A stretch of 64,000 bases of DNA from DASQEH01 sp038239485 (GCA_038239485.1 JBBSET010000010.1:1-64000); one strand, 5' to 3'; positions 20,427 through 29,356 are shown, counted from the first letter of the stretch. Numbers and translations are program-made. Notes: generated by a model from the letters alone, not told the origin.

Positions 20427-20488
20427 GATTTGAACCTGCGGCCTCGTCGTCCCGAACGACGCGCGCTACCAAACTGCGCCACAGCCCG
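20412..20488 (-). tRNA. tRNA-Pro (CGG anticodon)
   Basis: The reverse strand folds as a 77-nt tRNA. The acceptor pairs CGGGCTG with CAGCCCG, the anticodon stem CGTCG/CGACG holds TTCGGGA with anticodon CGG, and the T loop is TTCAAAT. CCA is encoded at 20414-20412, and the IS481 element starts at the very next base (20411). The gene itself is intact because the target duplication restored its 3' end. Confidence 0.95.
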
Positions 20489-20581
20489 AGGCCGGGGTGA
20501 GTCTACCTGAGCAGGCGCCGACCGCGGCACGGCGTCTCGCCGCCTCGGACACGACGTCGAGATGCACTCGTAGCGCGGCTC

Positions 20582-21487
20582 TCACGCCGGCTTCGCGGTC
20601 AGAGTCAGCAGGCTTGCCTCCGGGTAGCAGCAGAACCGATAGGGAGCGTAAGGAGACGTCCCGAGCCCAGCCGACACGTGCAGCCACGCCTGTCTGCCGT
20701 CGGCACGGTAGTGGTGCAGCCCACGCGAACGGCGCGCGTCCAAGTCGCAGTTGGTGACGAGGGCGCCGTACCCCGGCACCCGCAGCTGGCCGCCGTGGGT
20801 GTGACCGGCGAAGATCGCGTCGTACCCGTCTGTCGTGAACGCGTCGAGGACGCGCAGGTACGGGGCGTGCGCCACACCGAGCCTCAGGTCGGCCGACGGG
20901 TCGGCCTCGCCGGCGACGGCCGGCAGGTCGTCGTACCTCAGGTGCGGATCGTCGACCCCTGCGAAGGCGATGCTCGACCCGGACACCTTGAGCTCGCCGA
21001 GCCGGTTGCTGAGGTCGAGCCAGCCCACTTCGTCGAATGCCGTCCTGAGCTGGCGCCACGGTAGCGGCGGCCCCTGGAACTTCTTACGGCCACCGTTGGG
21101 CAGGAAGTAGCGCAGCGGGTTCTTGCGAACCGGTCCCCAGTAGTCGTTGGACCCGAGCACGAACACGCCGGGCAGGTCACGCAGGTCGCCGAGCGCAGCC
21201 ATCAGCAGCGGCAGCGAGTCCGGGTGGCTGATGTTGTCCCCTGTGTTGACGACCAGGTCGGGCTCGAGGGCAGCCAAGCCACGCAGCCAGTCCTGCTTCT
21301 TGTGCTGCGACGGAACCAGGTGGATGTCTGACAGGTGCAGCACCTTCAGGTCGGAGCTCCCCATGGGCAGACAGGGGATCTCGGCCCTCCGGAGGCGGAA
21401 CGCACGCACCTCGTAGCCGGCCGAGTAGGCCAGTCCACCGGCGCCCAGAGCTGCCGCTCCGGCGGTGACCTTCACGAGGGTATGCAT
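20582..21487 (-). CDS. Metallophosphoesterase, membrane-anchored
   Basis: A 301-residue calcineurin-like phosphoesterase. The N-terminal hydrophobic stretch (VKVTAGAAALGAGGLAYSAGY) is a likely membrane anchor. Metal-site motifs follow in order: LHLSDIHL, NTGDNISH, GSNDYWGP, AHAPYL and AGHTHGGQLRVP. This resembles YaeI/Rv3683-type enzymes, some of which act on lipid or nucleotide pyrophosphates; the substrate is unknown. The ATG at 21487 is preferred over 21505. Divergent from the YqeY gene. Confidence 0.9.
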   Translation of the reverse strand: MHTLVKVTAGAAALGAGGLAYSAGYEVRAFRLRRAEIPCLPMGSSDLKVLHLSDIHLVPSQHKKQDWLRGLAALEPDLVVNTGDNISHPDSLPLLMAALGDLRDLPGVFVLGSNDYWGPVRKNPLRYFLPNGGRKKFQGPPLPWRQLRTAFDEVGWLDLSNRLGELKVSGSSIAFAGVDDPHLRYDDLPAVAGEADPSADLRLGVAHAPYLRVLDAFTTDGYDAIFAGHTHGGQLRVPGYGALVTNCDLDARRSRGLHHYRADGRQAWLHVSAGLGTSPYAPYRFCCYPEASLLTLTAKPA

Positions 21488-21513
21488 TGGACAAGGCTGC
21501 CACACTGGGTCGC

Positions 21514-21972
21514 ATGCCCTCGCTCAAGGACCAGCTGCGCGAACACCTGACGGCGTCGATGAAGGCACGCAACGAACTCCGCTCGTCGACATTGCGGATG
21601 GCGCTCGCGGCGATCACCAACGCCGAGGTCGCCGGCAAGCAGGCCCGCGTGCTGAGCGACCACGACGTCACCGGGGTGCTCGCGAGCGAGAGCAAGAAGC
21701 GGCGTGAGGCGGCCACCGCCTTCGAGGCCGCGGACCGCCCCATGCTGGCTGACAAGGAGCGGGCCGAGACGGCCATCCTCGCCGAGTTCCTGCCCGAACC
21801 CATGACGGCCGACGAGATCTCGGCGCTTGTGAGCACGACCATAGCCGACCTCGGGGTGGCAGGCGACGGCATGCGGGCGATGGGACGGGTGATGGGCGCC
21901 GTCAGTCCCGTCGTCAAAGGCCGCGCCGACGGCGGAACGGTCTCGGCCGAGGTGCGGCGTCAGCTGGGCTGA
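21514..21972 (+). CDS. GatB/YqeY domain protein
   Basis: A 152-residue YqeY-like protein (MPSLKDQLREHLTASMKARNE and ending MGAVSPVVKGRADGG-type), matching the C-terminal tRNA-binding-like helical domain of GatB as a stand-alone protein. Role unknown, perhaps linked to tRNA amidation. The ATG at 21514 is the family-like start. It is divergent from the phosphoesterase and convergent with the PBP gene. Confidence 0.88.
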   Translation: MPSLKDQLREHLTASMKARNELRSSTLRMALAAITNAEVAGKQARVLSDHDVTGVLASESKKRREAATAFEAADRPMLADKERAETAILAEFLPEPMTADEISALVSTTIADLGVAGDGMRAMGRVMGAVSPVVKGRADGGTVSAEVRRQLG

Positions 21973-22002
21973 CGCCGCTCAGCTATCGGTCGCGGTGCGG
22001 GC

Positions 22003-24387
22003 TCAGGGGCCGTTGCCCTTGCCAGGTCCCGAGGTGGGCGGACCCCCACCGTTCGGCGGCTTCGGGGGCTTCGGCGGCTTCGGGGGCTTCGGCTTGTGCA
22101 CGACCGGTGCAGGACCGTTCGACGTGTAGATCACGATCGCCTGGCCAGAGGCACCCTGGCCGGACGGGGTGGTGTAGGCGACAGTCCCGTAGGGGGCGTT
22201 GGAGTACACCCCGCTCCCGATGATGGGGTGGAAACCGAGGGCCGTCAGCGCCGAGGCTGCCGCCTGCGGGCTCTGCCCGAAGTACGACGGGATCGAGACG
22301 GTCTGACCCGCGACGACACTGGGGTCGGGGGCCACGAAGTCCTTGTTGGGCAGGTACTGTTCGATGCCCAGCATGGCGTCGTGCCACAGGGGTCCGGCGA
22401 GCGCGCCACCGCCCGCGGTGTCGTTGGTGAGATACACCCCGCCAACGGTGAGCCCGCGCAGGTCCCGTTGATCGCCGTTGTCCTGGACCCCCGCGACCAC
22501 GGCGGCCGTGGCCATGGTGGGCGTGTAACCCGTGAACCAGACGGCCTTGGTGTCGCTCGTCGTACCGGTCTTGGCCGCCGAGGGCTGGTTGATGGTGTCG
22601 CCGTAGATGTAGCCGAACCCACCCGGCTCCTGGACTCCCTGGAGGATGGCATTGACGGCGTCGGCGTAGGCGGGCCTGAGCACCCGGTTGCACGACGGGC
22701 CCTGGGTCGACATCAGGTTGCCCCCGGAGTCGCGGATCTGCAGGATCGGCGTCGCGTCGCAGTGCACGCCCCGGTTGGCGAAGGTGGCGTACGCCTCGGC
22801 CATCTCCAGCGGGCTCACGTCGACCGTGCCGAGCGTGAACGACGGCAGGCGGAAGAGCGAAGGGTCGGGAAGGTTGACGCCCATCTGCTTGGCCAGCCGC
22901 CACGGCTGGCAGACACCGGTCATCTCCTCGAGCTGCGCGTAGAAGGTGTTCACCGACTGCCGCGTCCCGGTGTAGAGGTTGAAGGTGCCGGTTCCGGTGG
23001 AGTTGTTGACCACCCATGGCGTGCTGGGGTAGGCGGGGGCGCCCGGACAGTTGCGGTAGTTGGACTCGGGGATCGAAATCGTCTGGGGCGCGTTGATCGT
23101 CGTGTTGAGGGGGATCTTCTGCTTGATCGCCGCCGACAGTACGAACGGCTTGAAGTTCGACCCGGCCTGGAAGCCGGCCGCATCGCCGTACTGCCGGGGG
23201 ACCGTGTAGTTCAGGAAGCTCTCGCCCTTGTGCGACTTGTCGCCCATCGGGCGCGACTGCGCGAGCGCCCGGACGTAGCCCGTGCCAGGCTCGACCATCG
23301 CCACAGCTCCGATGGCGTGGTCGGTGGGCTTCACATGGTTGCTGACCGCATGGTTGGCGGACCGCTGGAACTTGAGGTTCACCGTGCTCGTGATCGTCAG
23401 TCCGCCGTCGTACACGGCGAACCGCCGCTGGGCAACCGTCTTGCCGAGATCGGGGTCCTGGAGCAGGTAGTGGAGCAGGTAGTCGCAGAACCACGGCGCC
23501 TTGCTGCTGATGCAACCGTTGGGCGCCGAGCTCAGGTGGAGCCTGAGCGGGGCCCGCTTGGCCGCCCGGACCTGTCTCGTCGTGATCACGTGCAGCTGGT
23601 ACATCCGGTCGAGCACGGTGTCGCGCCGGTCGATGGCGGAGACCCGGCTGTTGGTGGGGTCGTATCCCGTCGGGTTCTTCACCAGCCCGGCGAGAAGGGC
23701 CGACTGCGTCAGGTTGAGCTTGGCCGCGGTGGTGGAGAAGTAGTGCTCGGCGGCGGCCTGGATGCCGTAGGCGCCGTCGCCGTAGTAGGCGGTGTTGAGG
23801 TAGTGCTCGAGGATCTGGTTCTTGGTGTAGTGGTCCTCGAGCCACACGGCGTACCGAAGCTCCAGCAGCTTGCGCGCCTGCGTATCCGCGACCGCGGCGG
23901 CGCGGCCCTTGGCGGTTGTGGCCTTCTCGACCCGGCTGAGCTTGACCAGCTGCTGGGTGATCGTCGACCCGCCCTGCACGACGTTGCCGTTGAACAGGTT
24001 GACGACGAACGCCCGCCCGGTGCCCTGCACGTCGATGGCGCCGTGCTCATAGAAGCGGGAGTCCTCGATCGCGATGATCGCCTGCCGCATCTTGTACGAG
24101 ATCTGGTTGAGCGGGACGTACGTCCGGTCCTCGTCGTAGAAGGATGCCAGTGGCTTGCCGGTGGCTGTCAGGACCTGGGTCCGCTGCTTCAGCGTCGGCA
24201 GCTTGAACCGCAGCGGGAAGCTCTTCACCGCTTGGGCGCTGCTCTGCGCACCCATGTCCAGCAGGCCGATCCACGGGAGCGCGAGGCCGGCGATGAGCAC
24301 GCCGGAGAGCACGCTGACGCCGATGATGACAGCAAGCTGATGGATCAACCCGCCCTCGTGCCGAGCGGGTCGTACGATCATGGGCAT
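22003..24387 (-). CDS. Class A penicillin-binding protein with PASTA domain
   Basis: A 794-residue bifunctional peptidoglycan synthase. Order: short cytosolic N-terminus; one membrane segment (AVIIGVSVLSGVLIAGLALPW, about 18-38); GT51 glycosyltransferase with IEDSRFYEHGAID; transpeptidase with GSNFKPF (SxxK), SVNTF (SxN) and KTGTTSD; a C-terminal PASTA domain (GQTVSIPSYFGQSPQAA region); and a proline- and lysine-rich tail. It resembles PonA2 of mycobacteria. It is divergent from wblA with 275 nt between, a conserved pairing. An ATG two codons later is an alternative start. Confidence 0.93.
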   Translation of the reverse strand: MPMIVRPARHEGGLIHQLAVIIGVSVLSGVLIAGLALPWIGLLDMGAQSSAQAVKSFPLRFKLPTLKQRTQVLTATGKPLASFYDEDRTYVPLNQISYKMRQAIIAIEDSRFYEHGAIDVQGTGRAFVVNLFNGNVVQGGSTITQQLVKLSRVEKATTAKGRAAAVADTQARKLLELRYAVWLEDHYTKNQILEHYLNTAYYGDGAYGIQAAAEHYFSTTAAKLNLTQSALLAGLVKNPTGYDPTNSRVSAIDRRDTVLDRMYQLHVITTRQVRAAKRAPLRLHLSSAPNGCISSKAPWFCDYLLHYLLQDPDLGKTVAQRRFAVYDGGLTITSTVNLKFQRSANHAVSNHVKPTDHAIGAVAMVEPGTGYVRALAQSRPMGDKSHKGESFLNYTVPRQYGDAAGFQAGSNFKPFVLSAAIKQKIPLNTTINAPQTISIPESNYRNCPGAPAYPSTPWVVNNSTGTGTFNLYTGTRQSVNTFYAQLEEMTGVCQPWRLAKQMGVNLPDPSLFRLPSFTLGTVDVSPLEMAEAYATFANRGVHCDATPILQIRDSGGNLMSTQGPSCNRVLRPAYADAVNAILQGVQEPGGFGYIYGDTINQPSAAKTGTTSDTKAVWFTGYTPTMATAAVVAGVQDNGDQRDLRGLTVGGVYLTNDTAGGGALAGPLWHDAMLGIEQYLPNKDFVAPDPSVVAGQTVSIPSYFGQSPQAAASALTALGFHPIIGSGVYSNAPYGTVAYTTPSGQGASGQAIVIYTSNGPAPVVHKPKPPKPPKPPKPPNGGGPPTSGPGKGNGP

Positions 24388-24432
24388 ACGGGAGAGGATA
24401 CGGGACGTCCGACGTCCGGTTCGAAAATCTGG

Positions 24433-24512
24433 AGCCGGTCAGCGCGCCTGACCGGCGTCACACGGTCTGGTTGCGAGCGCTGCTGGCCTGCTGCGCCCAA
24501 TGACCAGACCGT
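24433..24512. promoter_or_regulatory. Two inverted repeats in the PBP/wblA intergenic region
   Basis: GCCGGTCA-N7-TGACCGGC at 24433-24455 and ACGGTCTGGT / ACCAGACCGT at 24462-24471 and 24503-24512. Either could be an operator or an RNA stem in the PBP leader. Their role is not known. Confidence 0.45.
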
Positions 24513-24546
24513 ACCTAGTCATGTCGGACTAGTGGAATTGCCTCGT

Positions 24547-24577
24547 TTGTGTCTTTCACCCGAGAGTGGCGTATCTT
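24547..24577 (+). promoter_or_regulatory. Possible wblA promoter
   Basis: TTGTGT (24547-24552) and TATCTT (24572-24577) separated by 19 nt, about 85 nt before the wblA start. Inferred from consensus only. Confidence 0.35.
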
Positions 24578-24662
24578 AGAATTGCCTTAGCGCAAAAGCC
24601 ATGCTTGCGGTGTACTGGTGTCGACCAGTGGCGTTTCTCTCTCGGTAGGACATAGGTTCGTT

Positions 24663-24968
24663 ATGACTTGGAATGAGCACTGGGCTGACATCGCGTCGTG
24701 TCGCGGCAGCCGGCCGGACGAGATGTTCGTCAAGGGCGCGGCACAGAACCGGGCAAAGCAGGTGTGCTGGCAGTGCCCAGTACGCACGGAGTGCCTGGCC
24801 GAAGCCTTGGACAACACCATCGAATGGGGCGTCTGGGGGGGTATGACCGAGCGCGAGCGCCGGGCCTTGCTTCGCCGCAGGCCCAACGTCACCTCGTGGC
24901 GCAACCTGCTCGAGACGGCGCGTGAGCAGCATGCCGTCGCGATGATCGACGCCGAGGACGTCGGCTGA
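24663..24968 (+). CDS. wblA: WhiB-family iron-sulfur regulator, WblA/WhiB4 type
   Basis: A 101-residue WhiB-like protein. The four [4Fe-4S] ligands are C13, C35, C38 and C44, followed by GVWGGMTERERR and a basic RRALLRRRP segment. The stretch DEMFVKGAAQNRAK is diagnostic of the WblA/WhiB4 subgroup, which represses antioxidant genes and controls development or redox balance in actinobacteria. The ATG at 24663 gives the family-like N-terminus MTWNEHWADIASC. It is divergent from the PBP gene and convergent with the ArsA-like pair. Confidence 0.92.
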   Translation: MTWNEHWADIASCRGSRPDEMFVKGAAQNRAKQVCWQCPVRTECLAEALDNTIEWGVWGGMTERERRALLRRRPNVTSWRNLLETAREQHAVAMIDAEDVG

Positions 24969-24982
24969 GGCGGAGCCTCTTG

Positions 24983-25004
24983 TGAGCGCCGGCTCAGGCG
25001 CTCA
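24983..25004. terminator. Bidirectional hairpin between wblA and ArsA-like gene
   Basis: Perfect TGAGCGCC-GGCTCA-GGCGCTCA stem, 15 nt after the wblA stop and overlapping the last codons of the convergent ATPase gene. Probably ends both transcripts. Confidence 0.6.
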
Positions 25005-26205
25005 TCAGTTCGCCGACCTCGCGGAGCGAGTCCAGGTCGTGCACGTCGCTCGCCAAGGCGGCCACGGTCGCGGTTGCCACCGTCGGGTGGGCCGAGGCAA
25101 AGCGGCGTCGAAGCGTGCGCTCTCGGCTGACCCTGGCCAGTCGCTCGGCGTGCAGACGGAGCAGGGCCGAGGTGAGGGCGTTGTCGGTGTCGAGCTGCTC
25201 CGCTGCGGCCAGCGCTGCCTGAGCCGAGATGCCAGGGGCGGGACTGGTGGCGACCCGGTTCAGGACCAGACCCGCGAGCGGCATACCGTCCGACGCCAGC
25301 CGTTCGACGAAGAAGGCGGCCTCGCGAAGCGCATCGTCGTCGGGTGACGCGACGACGATGAAGGCGGTCTGGTCGTCCTTGAGCAGCTGGTAGGTCATGT
25401 CGGCTCGGGCCCGGAAGCCGCCGAAGACGGTGTCGAGCGCGGCCACGAATGTCTGGACGTCGCGGAGCATCTGACCTCCGAGCACCTTGGAGACGGTGTT
25501 CGTCACCATCGACACGCCGAAGCTGAGCAGCTTGGCAGGCCCACGCGCGGGTGCCAGCAGGATCCGGATCAGCCGGCCGTCGAGGAACGACGAGAGCCGG
25601 TCGGGCGCGTCGAGGAAGTCCAGCGCTGAGCGCGACGGCGGCGTGTCCACGACGATGAGGTCCCAACGGCCGCTCTTGACCGCTTCGGCGTGGAGCTGGC
25701 CGAGCTTCTCCATCGCCATGTACTCCTGCGTGCCGGCGAACGAGCTCGACAGCGCCTGGTAGAACGGGTTCGACAGGATCTGCTCCGCCTTGGCCGGGGT
25801 GGCATGGGACTGGACGACGTCGTCGAACGTTCGCTTCATGTCGAGCATCATGGCGTCGAGGGAGCCACCGGCGGTGTCGTCGACGCCGACGACGGGGCGC
25901 GGATGGTTGTCCAGCTGGGTCAGCCCCATCGACTGTGCCAGGCGTCGCGCTGGGTCGATGGTCAAGACGACCACCTTGCGCCCACGCTCCGCCGCCCGCA
26001 GCGCCAGCGCCGCCGACGTCGTCGTCTTGCCGACACCGCCGGAGCCGCAGCACACGATGATGCGGACGGAGGGGTCGCTGATCAGCGCCTCGGTGTCGAG
26101 CTGGCGTACGTCTGACAGCCGAGCCGCCAACGGACCGACCCTGGGTCCGGTGCCACGACGAGGCTGCTGGCGGGTGGAATGCGAGGTCTGGGCTTTGCGC
26201 GGCAT
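24994..26205 (-). CDS. ArsA-like anion-transporting ATPase, second of a pair
   Basis: A 403-residue P-loop ATPase of the ArsA/GET3 family. The Walker A is CCGSGGVGKTTTSAALAL near residue 52, with the switch TIDPARRLAQSMGL and a later VVDTPPSR. It has an N-terminal basic extension of about 40 residues. Family members act as dimers; this one lies in a pair (Rv3679/Rv3680-like) and probably forms a heterodimer with the neighbour. The start codon shares one base with the upstream stop (TGATG), indicating coupling. The mycobacterial pair has been linked to redox and carbon metabolism. Confidence 0.9.
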   Translation of the reverse strand: MPRKAQTSHSTRQQPRRGTGPRVGPLAARLSDVRQLDTEALISDPSVRIIVCCGSGGVGKTTTSAALALRAAERGRKVVVLTIDPARRLAQSMGLTQLDNHPRPVVGVDDTAGGSLDAMMLDMKRTFDDVVQSHATPAKAEQILSNPFYQALSSSFAGTQEYMAMEKLGQLHAEAVKSGRWDLIVVDTPPSRSALDFLDAPDRLSSFLDGRLIRILLAPARGPAKLLSFGVSMVTNTVSKVLGGQMLRDVQTFVAALDTVFGGFRARADMTYQLLKDDQTAFIVVASPDDDALREAAFFVERLASDGMPLAGLVLNRVATSPAPGISAQAALAAAEQLDTDNALTSALLRLHAERLARVSRERTLRRRFASAHPTVATATVAALASDVHDLDSLREVGELMSA

Positions 26206-27194
26206 CAGAAGAGGTCGCTCTCGGACAGCTGTTCGGCCAGGTCGTACAAGGCCCCGAGGTCGACGCCGTCGGCGAGGTAGGGAAGGCTCACGATCGGTCG
26301 CCCCGCGTCTGCCAGCTGACGCAGCTGCTCGGTCTCCAGCTTCATCCGCTCTGCGTGCTCGTGACCGATCTGCATGAGCCCTGCGACGACCGCCTCGGTG
26401 GACTTGACACCCGCCTCCTTGAGCGCCACCTCGATGGTGGCGGCGTCCAGCTCGCGCGCAGCGGCGGCATCGATCTGCTCGGTCGGGAGCCCGGACTGGC
26501 GGGCTGAGTTCACGATGACGTTGCCCACCGGAAGCCCGATGCCCGCGAGCTCCTCGATCGCATCGAGCGTCTCCTGGACCGGCATCTCCTCGAGGAAGGT
26601 CACGAAGTGCACGAGGGTGCTGTCGGACCTGAGCAACCGCATGATCGAGTCGGCCTGCTTGCGGATCGGGCCGACCTTGGCGATTCCGGCAACCTCGGTG
26701 TTGACGTTGAGGAAGTTGCCGATGCGCCCGGTCGGGGGCGCGTCGAGGATGACGGCGTCGTACGCGGGTGAGCCGTTCTCGACCCGACCGGTCGCCTCGT
26801 ACACCTTGCCGGTGAGCAGGACGTCCCGGACGCCCGGAGCGACCGTCGTAGCGAAGTCGATGACCCCGAAACGGTCCAGCACCTTGCCGGCACGACCCAG
26901 CCGGTAGAACATGTCGAGGTACTCGAGCAGTGCGGCCTCGGTGTCGATGGCCAGCGCGAGGACCTCGCCCCCCTCGGAGCCGACGGCGATGCGGCGCTCC
27001 TCATACGGCAGCGGTGCCACGTCGAACAACGACGCGATGCCCTGGCGTCCCTCGACCTCGCACAGCAGGACCCGCCTGCCGCCGGCCGCGAGCGCGAGCG
27101 CGAGCGCTGCCGACACCGTCGTCTTGCCGGTCCCGCCCTTGCCGGTGACGATGTGGAGCCTGACCTCGGAGCTGGATCCGCCAGGTTCTGTCAC
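26205..27194 (-). CDS. ArsA-like anion-transporting ATPase, first of a pair
   Basis: A 329-residue ArsA-family ATPase with Walker A IVTGKGGTGKTTVSAALA near residue 15, and VILDAPPTGRIGNFLNV as the Walker B/switch region. It is shorter than its partner. The two are co-transcribed with a one-base overlap. No arsenate-pump gene is nearby, so a role in arsenic efflux is unlikely; the conserved wblA neighbour suggests a redox function. Confidence 0.9.
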   Translation of the reverse strand: MTEPGGSSSEVRLHIVTGKGGTGKTTVSAALALALAAGGRRVLLCEVEGRQGIASLFDVAPLPYEERRIAVGSEGGEVLALAIDTEAALLEYLDMFYRLGRAGKVLDRFGVIDFATTVAPGVRDVLLTGKVYEATGRVENGSPAYDAVILDAPPTGRIGNFLNVNTEVAGIAKVGPIRKQADSIMRLLRSDSTLVHFVTFLEEMPVQETLDAIEELAGIGLPVGNVIVNSARQSGLPTEQIDAAAARELDAATIEVALKEAGVKSTEAVVAGLMQIGHEHAERMKLETEQLRQLADAGRPIVSLPYLADGVDLGALYDLAEQLSESDLF

Positions 27195-27324
27195 CTGAAC
27201 AGCCTACGTGGGCTTATCGGACCTCGCTGTCGCTGTGATGGAGTAGGTTGCATAGGCTCCGACCAGCCGAGCGGCCATGCCGGCTCGCGCTGAGCGTCGG
27301 CAGTCCGTACGTAGGGGGTGGTCG

Positions 27325-28107
27325 ATGGACAAGGTGGTCCGCAGCGCCGCGGAAGCGGTGGCAGACATCGCAAGCGGGTCGTCTCTTGCTGTCGGGGGAT
27401 TCGGCCTCTGCGGCGTCCCGACCGTGCTGATCCAGGCGCTCCTCGACGCAGGCGTCGCCGACCTGGAGGCGGTGTCCAACAACTGCGGGGTGGACGACTG
27501 GGGCCTCGGGCTGCTGCTGCACGACAAGCGGATCCGCCGGATGACGTCGTCGTACGTCGGGGAGAACAAGGAGTTCGAGCGCCAGTACCTGCACGGGGAG
27601 CTCGAGGTCGAGCTGACCCCGCAAGGCACACTGGCCGAGCGGCTGCGAGCCGGCGGGTCCGGCATCCCTGCCTTCTTCACGGCCAGCGGCGTCGGCACCC
27701 AGGTCGCCGATGGTGGCCTGCCGTGGCGTTATGACGGTGCCGGCAACGTCGAGTTGGCGAGCCCGGCGAAGGAAGTGCGCGAGTTCACCACCGCCGAAGG
27801 CCGCAGGCCGTTCGTGCTCGAGGAGGCCATCGTGTGCGACTTCGGCCTGGTCAGGGCCTGGCGGGGAGATCGGCACGGCAATCTGGTCTTTCGCGAGTCC
27901 GCGCGCAACTTCAACCCGTTGTGTGCGATGGCGGGGCGGCTCACCATCGCCGAGGTCGAGGAGCTGGTCGAGCCGGGCGAACTGGGCGCCGACGCCGTGC
28001 ACCTGCCCGGTGTCTACGTGCAGCGGGTCGTCCCGCTCACCGCTGAGCAGGCCGCCGAGAAGCGGATCGAGAAGCGGACCGTGCGGCCGCGAGGGGAGCA
28101 GGGCTGA
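27325..28107 (+). CDS. scoA: 3-oxoacid CoA-transferase subunit A
   Basis: A 260-residue alpha subunit of a succinyl-CoA:3-ketoacid (or acetoacetate) CoA-transferase. The N-terminal SLAVGGFGLCGVPTVLI and the SNNCGVDDWGLGLLL segment are typical. It would activate acetoacetate by transferring CoA from succinyl-CoA. The ATG at 27325 (MDKVVRSAAEA) follows a GTAGGGGG box; an open-frame extension upstream is rejected. Coupled to the beta subunit through TGATG. Confidence 0.93.
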   Translation: MDKVVRSAAEAVADIASGSSLAVGGFGLCGVPTVLIQALLDAGVADLEAVSNNCGVDDWGLGLLLHDKRIRRMTSSYVGENKEFERQYLHGELEVELTPQGTLAERLRAGGSGIPAFFTASGVGTQVADGGLPWRYDGAGNVELASPAKEVREFTTAEGRRPFVLEEAIVCDFGLVRAWRGDRHGNLVFRESARNFNPLCAMAGRLTIAEVEELVEPGELGADAVHLPGVYVQRVVPLTAEQAAEKRIEKRTVRPRGEQG

Positions 28108-28736
28108 TGGCCTGGTCACGTGAGCAGATGGCGGCACGGGCAGCATCGGAGCTGGAGGACGGTGCCTACGTCAACCTCGGTATCGGCCTGCCGACGCTGG
28201 TGCCCAACTACGTCCCCGACGACGTCGAGATCGTGCTGCAGTCCGAGAACGGCATCCTGGGCGTCGGCGCATACCCGTACGACGGCGAGGAGGACGCCGA
28301 CCTCATCAACGCAGGCAAGGAGACGGTCACCCTGCGCCCCGGGGCCGCCTTCTTCGACTCGGCCATGTCCTTCGGGATGATCCGGGGCGGCAAGGTCGAC
28401 GCCGCCATCCTCGGCGCGATGCAGGTCTCCGCTGCCGGAGACATCGCGAACTGGATGATCCCCGGCAAGATGGTCAAGGGGATGGGCGGGGCGATGGACC
28501 TCGTGCACGGAGCCAAGCACGTCATCGTGCTGATGGAGCACCTGGCCCGCGACGGGTCCTACAAGATCGTCGAGGAGTGCTCGCTGCCGTACACCGGCTT
28601 GGGCGTGGTCCAGCGGATCATCACCGACCTCGCCGTCATCGATGTCACCGGCTCCGGGCTCGTCCTGCGTGAGCTTGCTCCCGGTGTGAGTGTCGATGAG
28701 GTCGTGGAGAAGACCGAACCACGTCTGACCACATGA
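28107..28736 (+). CDS. scoB: 3-oxoacid CoA-transferase subunit B
   Basis: A 209-residue beta subunit carrying the catalytic glutamate E47 in LQSENGILGVG, which forms the gamma-glutamyl-CoA thioester. The N-terminal YVNLGIGLPTLVP and GGAMDLVHGAKHVIVLMEH are family hallmarks. Its ATG overlaps the scoA stop by one base. The pair lets the cell use or store ketone-body-type intermediates. A roughly 100-nt gap separates it from the sigma factor gene. Confidence 0.94.
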   Translation: MAWSREQMAARAASELEDGAYVNLGIGLPTLVPNYVPDDVEIVLQSENGILGVGAYPYDGEEDADLINAGKETVTLRPGAAFFDSAMSFGMIRGGKVDAAILGAMQVSAAGDIANWMIPGKMVKGMGGAMDLVHGAKHVIVLMEHLARDGSYKIVEECSLPYTGLGVVQRIITDLAVIDVTGSGLVLRELAPGVSVDEVVEKTEPRLTT

Positions 28737-28840
28737 CGCAGCGGGCGCCCGGCGGGTGGCTGGATGGTTCCCAGCGCGCCTCGTGACAAGACGGTCGCCC
28801 TGCGGCGTCTGTCAGGTATGAGAAGCAGGAGATCGCGCCG

Positions 28841-29356
28841 ATGAGCCGTTCGGACGAACGCGAGCTCGCGTTCAGCGAGTTCGCTGCGGCCATCACCCCG
28901 AGACTGTTCAGGTCCGCGCTGTTGATGTGCGGGGACTGGCACCTCGCCGAGGATCTGGTGCAGACCACTCTCGGCAAGCTGTACGTCGCGTGGGCCAAAG
29001 TCCAGAGTGCCGATGCGCCGGAGGCGTACGCCCGGGGAACGCTGACGAAGACGTTCCTGTCGCACAAGCGGGTCCGCCGCAATGACGAGACGCCCGCGCT
29101 GGACCTCGGCGACCGGGTCGGCGTCGAGCCCGACTCGACCACCCGGCTGCAGCTCTTCGCCGCCCTGCGGACCTTGGAGCCACTCGACCGGGCGGTCGTC
29201 GTGTTGCGCTACTGGGAGGACCGCTCGGTCGCAGAGACGGCCCGCGACGTGTCCCTCAGCGAAGGTGCGGTGCGAAACCGCGCCTCGCGAGCACTGGCGC
29301 GGCTGCGAGCCGAGCTTTCAGACGAAAGCTCCGACTCGAGGACGGCGGCGTCATGA
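28841..29356 (+). CDS. ECF sigma factor, SigE family
   Basis: A 171-residue extracytoplasmic-function sigma factor. Region 2 is visible as ALLMCGDWHLAEDLVQTTLGKLYVAW (quoted in part: CGDWHLAEDLVQTTL), and region 4 as DRAVVVLRYWEDRSVAETA followed by SEGAVRNRASRALARLR. This is the actinobacterial SigE-like group. The next gene starts inside its stop codon (ATGA) and is a likely partner. Its target promoters are unknown. Confidence 0.9.
   Translation: MSRSDERELAFSEFAAAITPRLFRSALLMCGDWHLAEDLVQTTLGKLYVAWAKVQSADAPEAYARGTLTKTFLSHKRVRRNDETPALDLGDRVGVEPDSTTRLQLFAALRTLEPLDRAVVVLRYWEDRSVAETARDVSLSEGAVRNRASRALARLRAELSDESSDSRTAAS

Noticed and set aside
22096..24579. An 827-codon open frame antisense to the PBP gene
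   Set aside because: Same reason: composition of a GC-rich shadow, while the PBP has all catalytic motifs.
28737..28840. A separate small gene between scoB and the sigma factor
   Set aside because: Only 104 nt, with no open frame of coding character.
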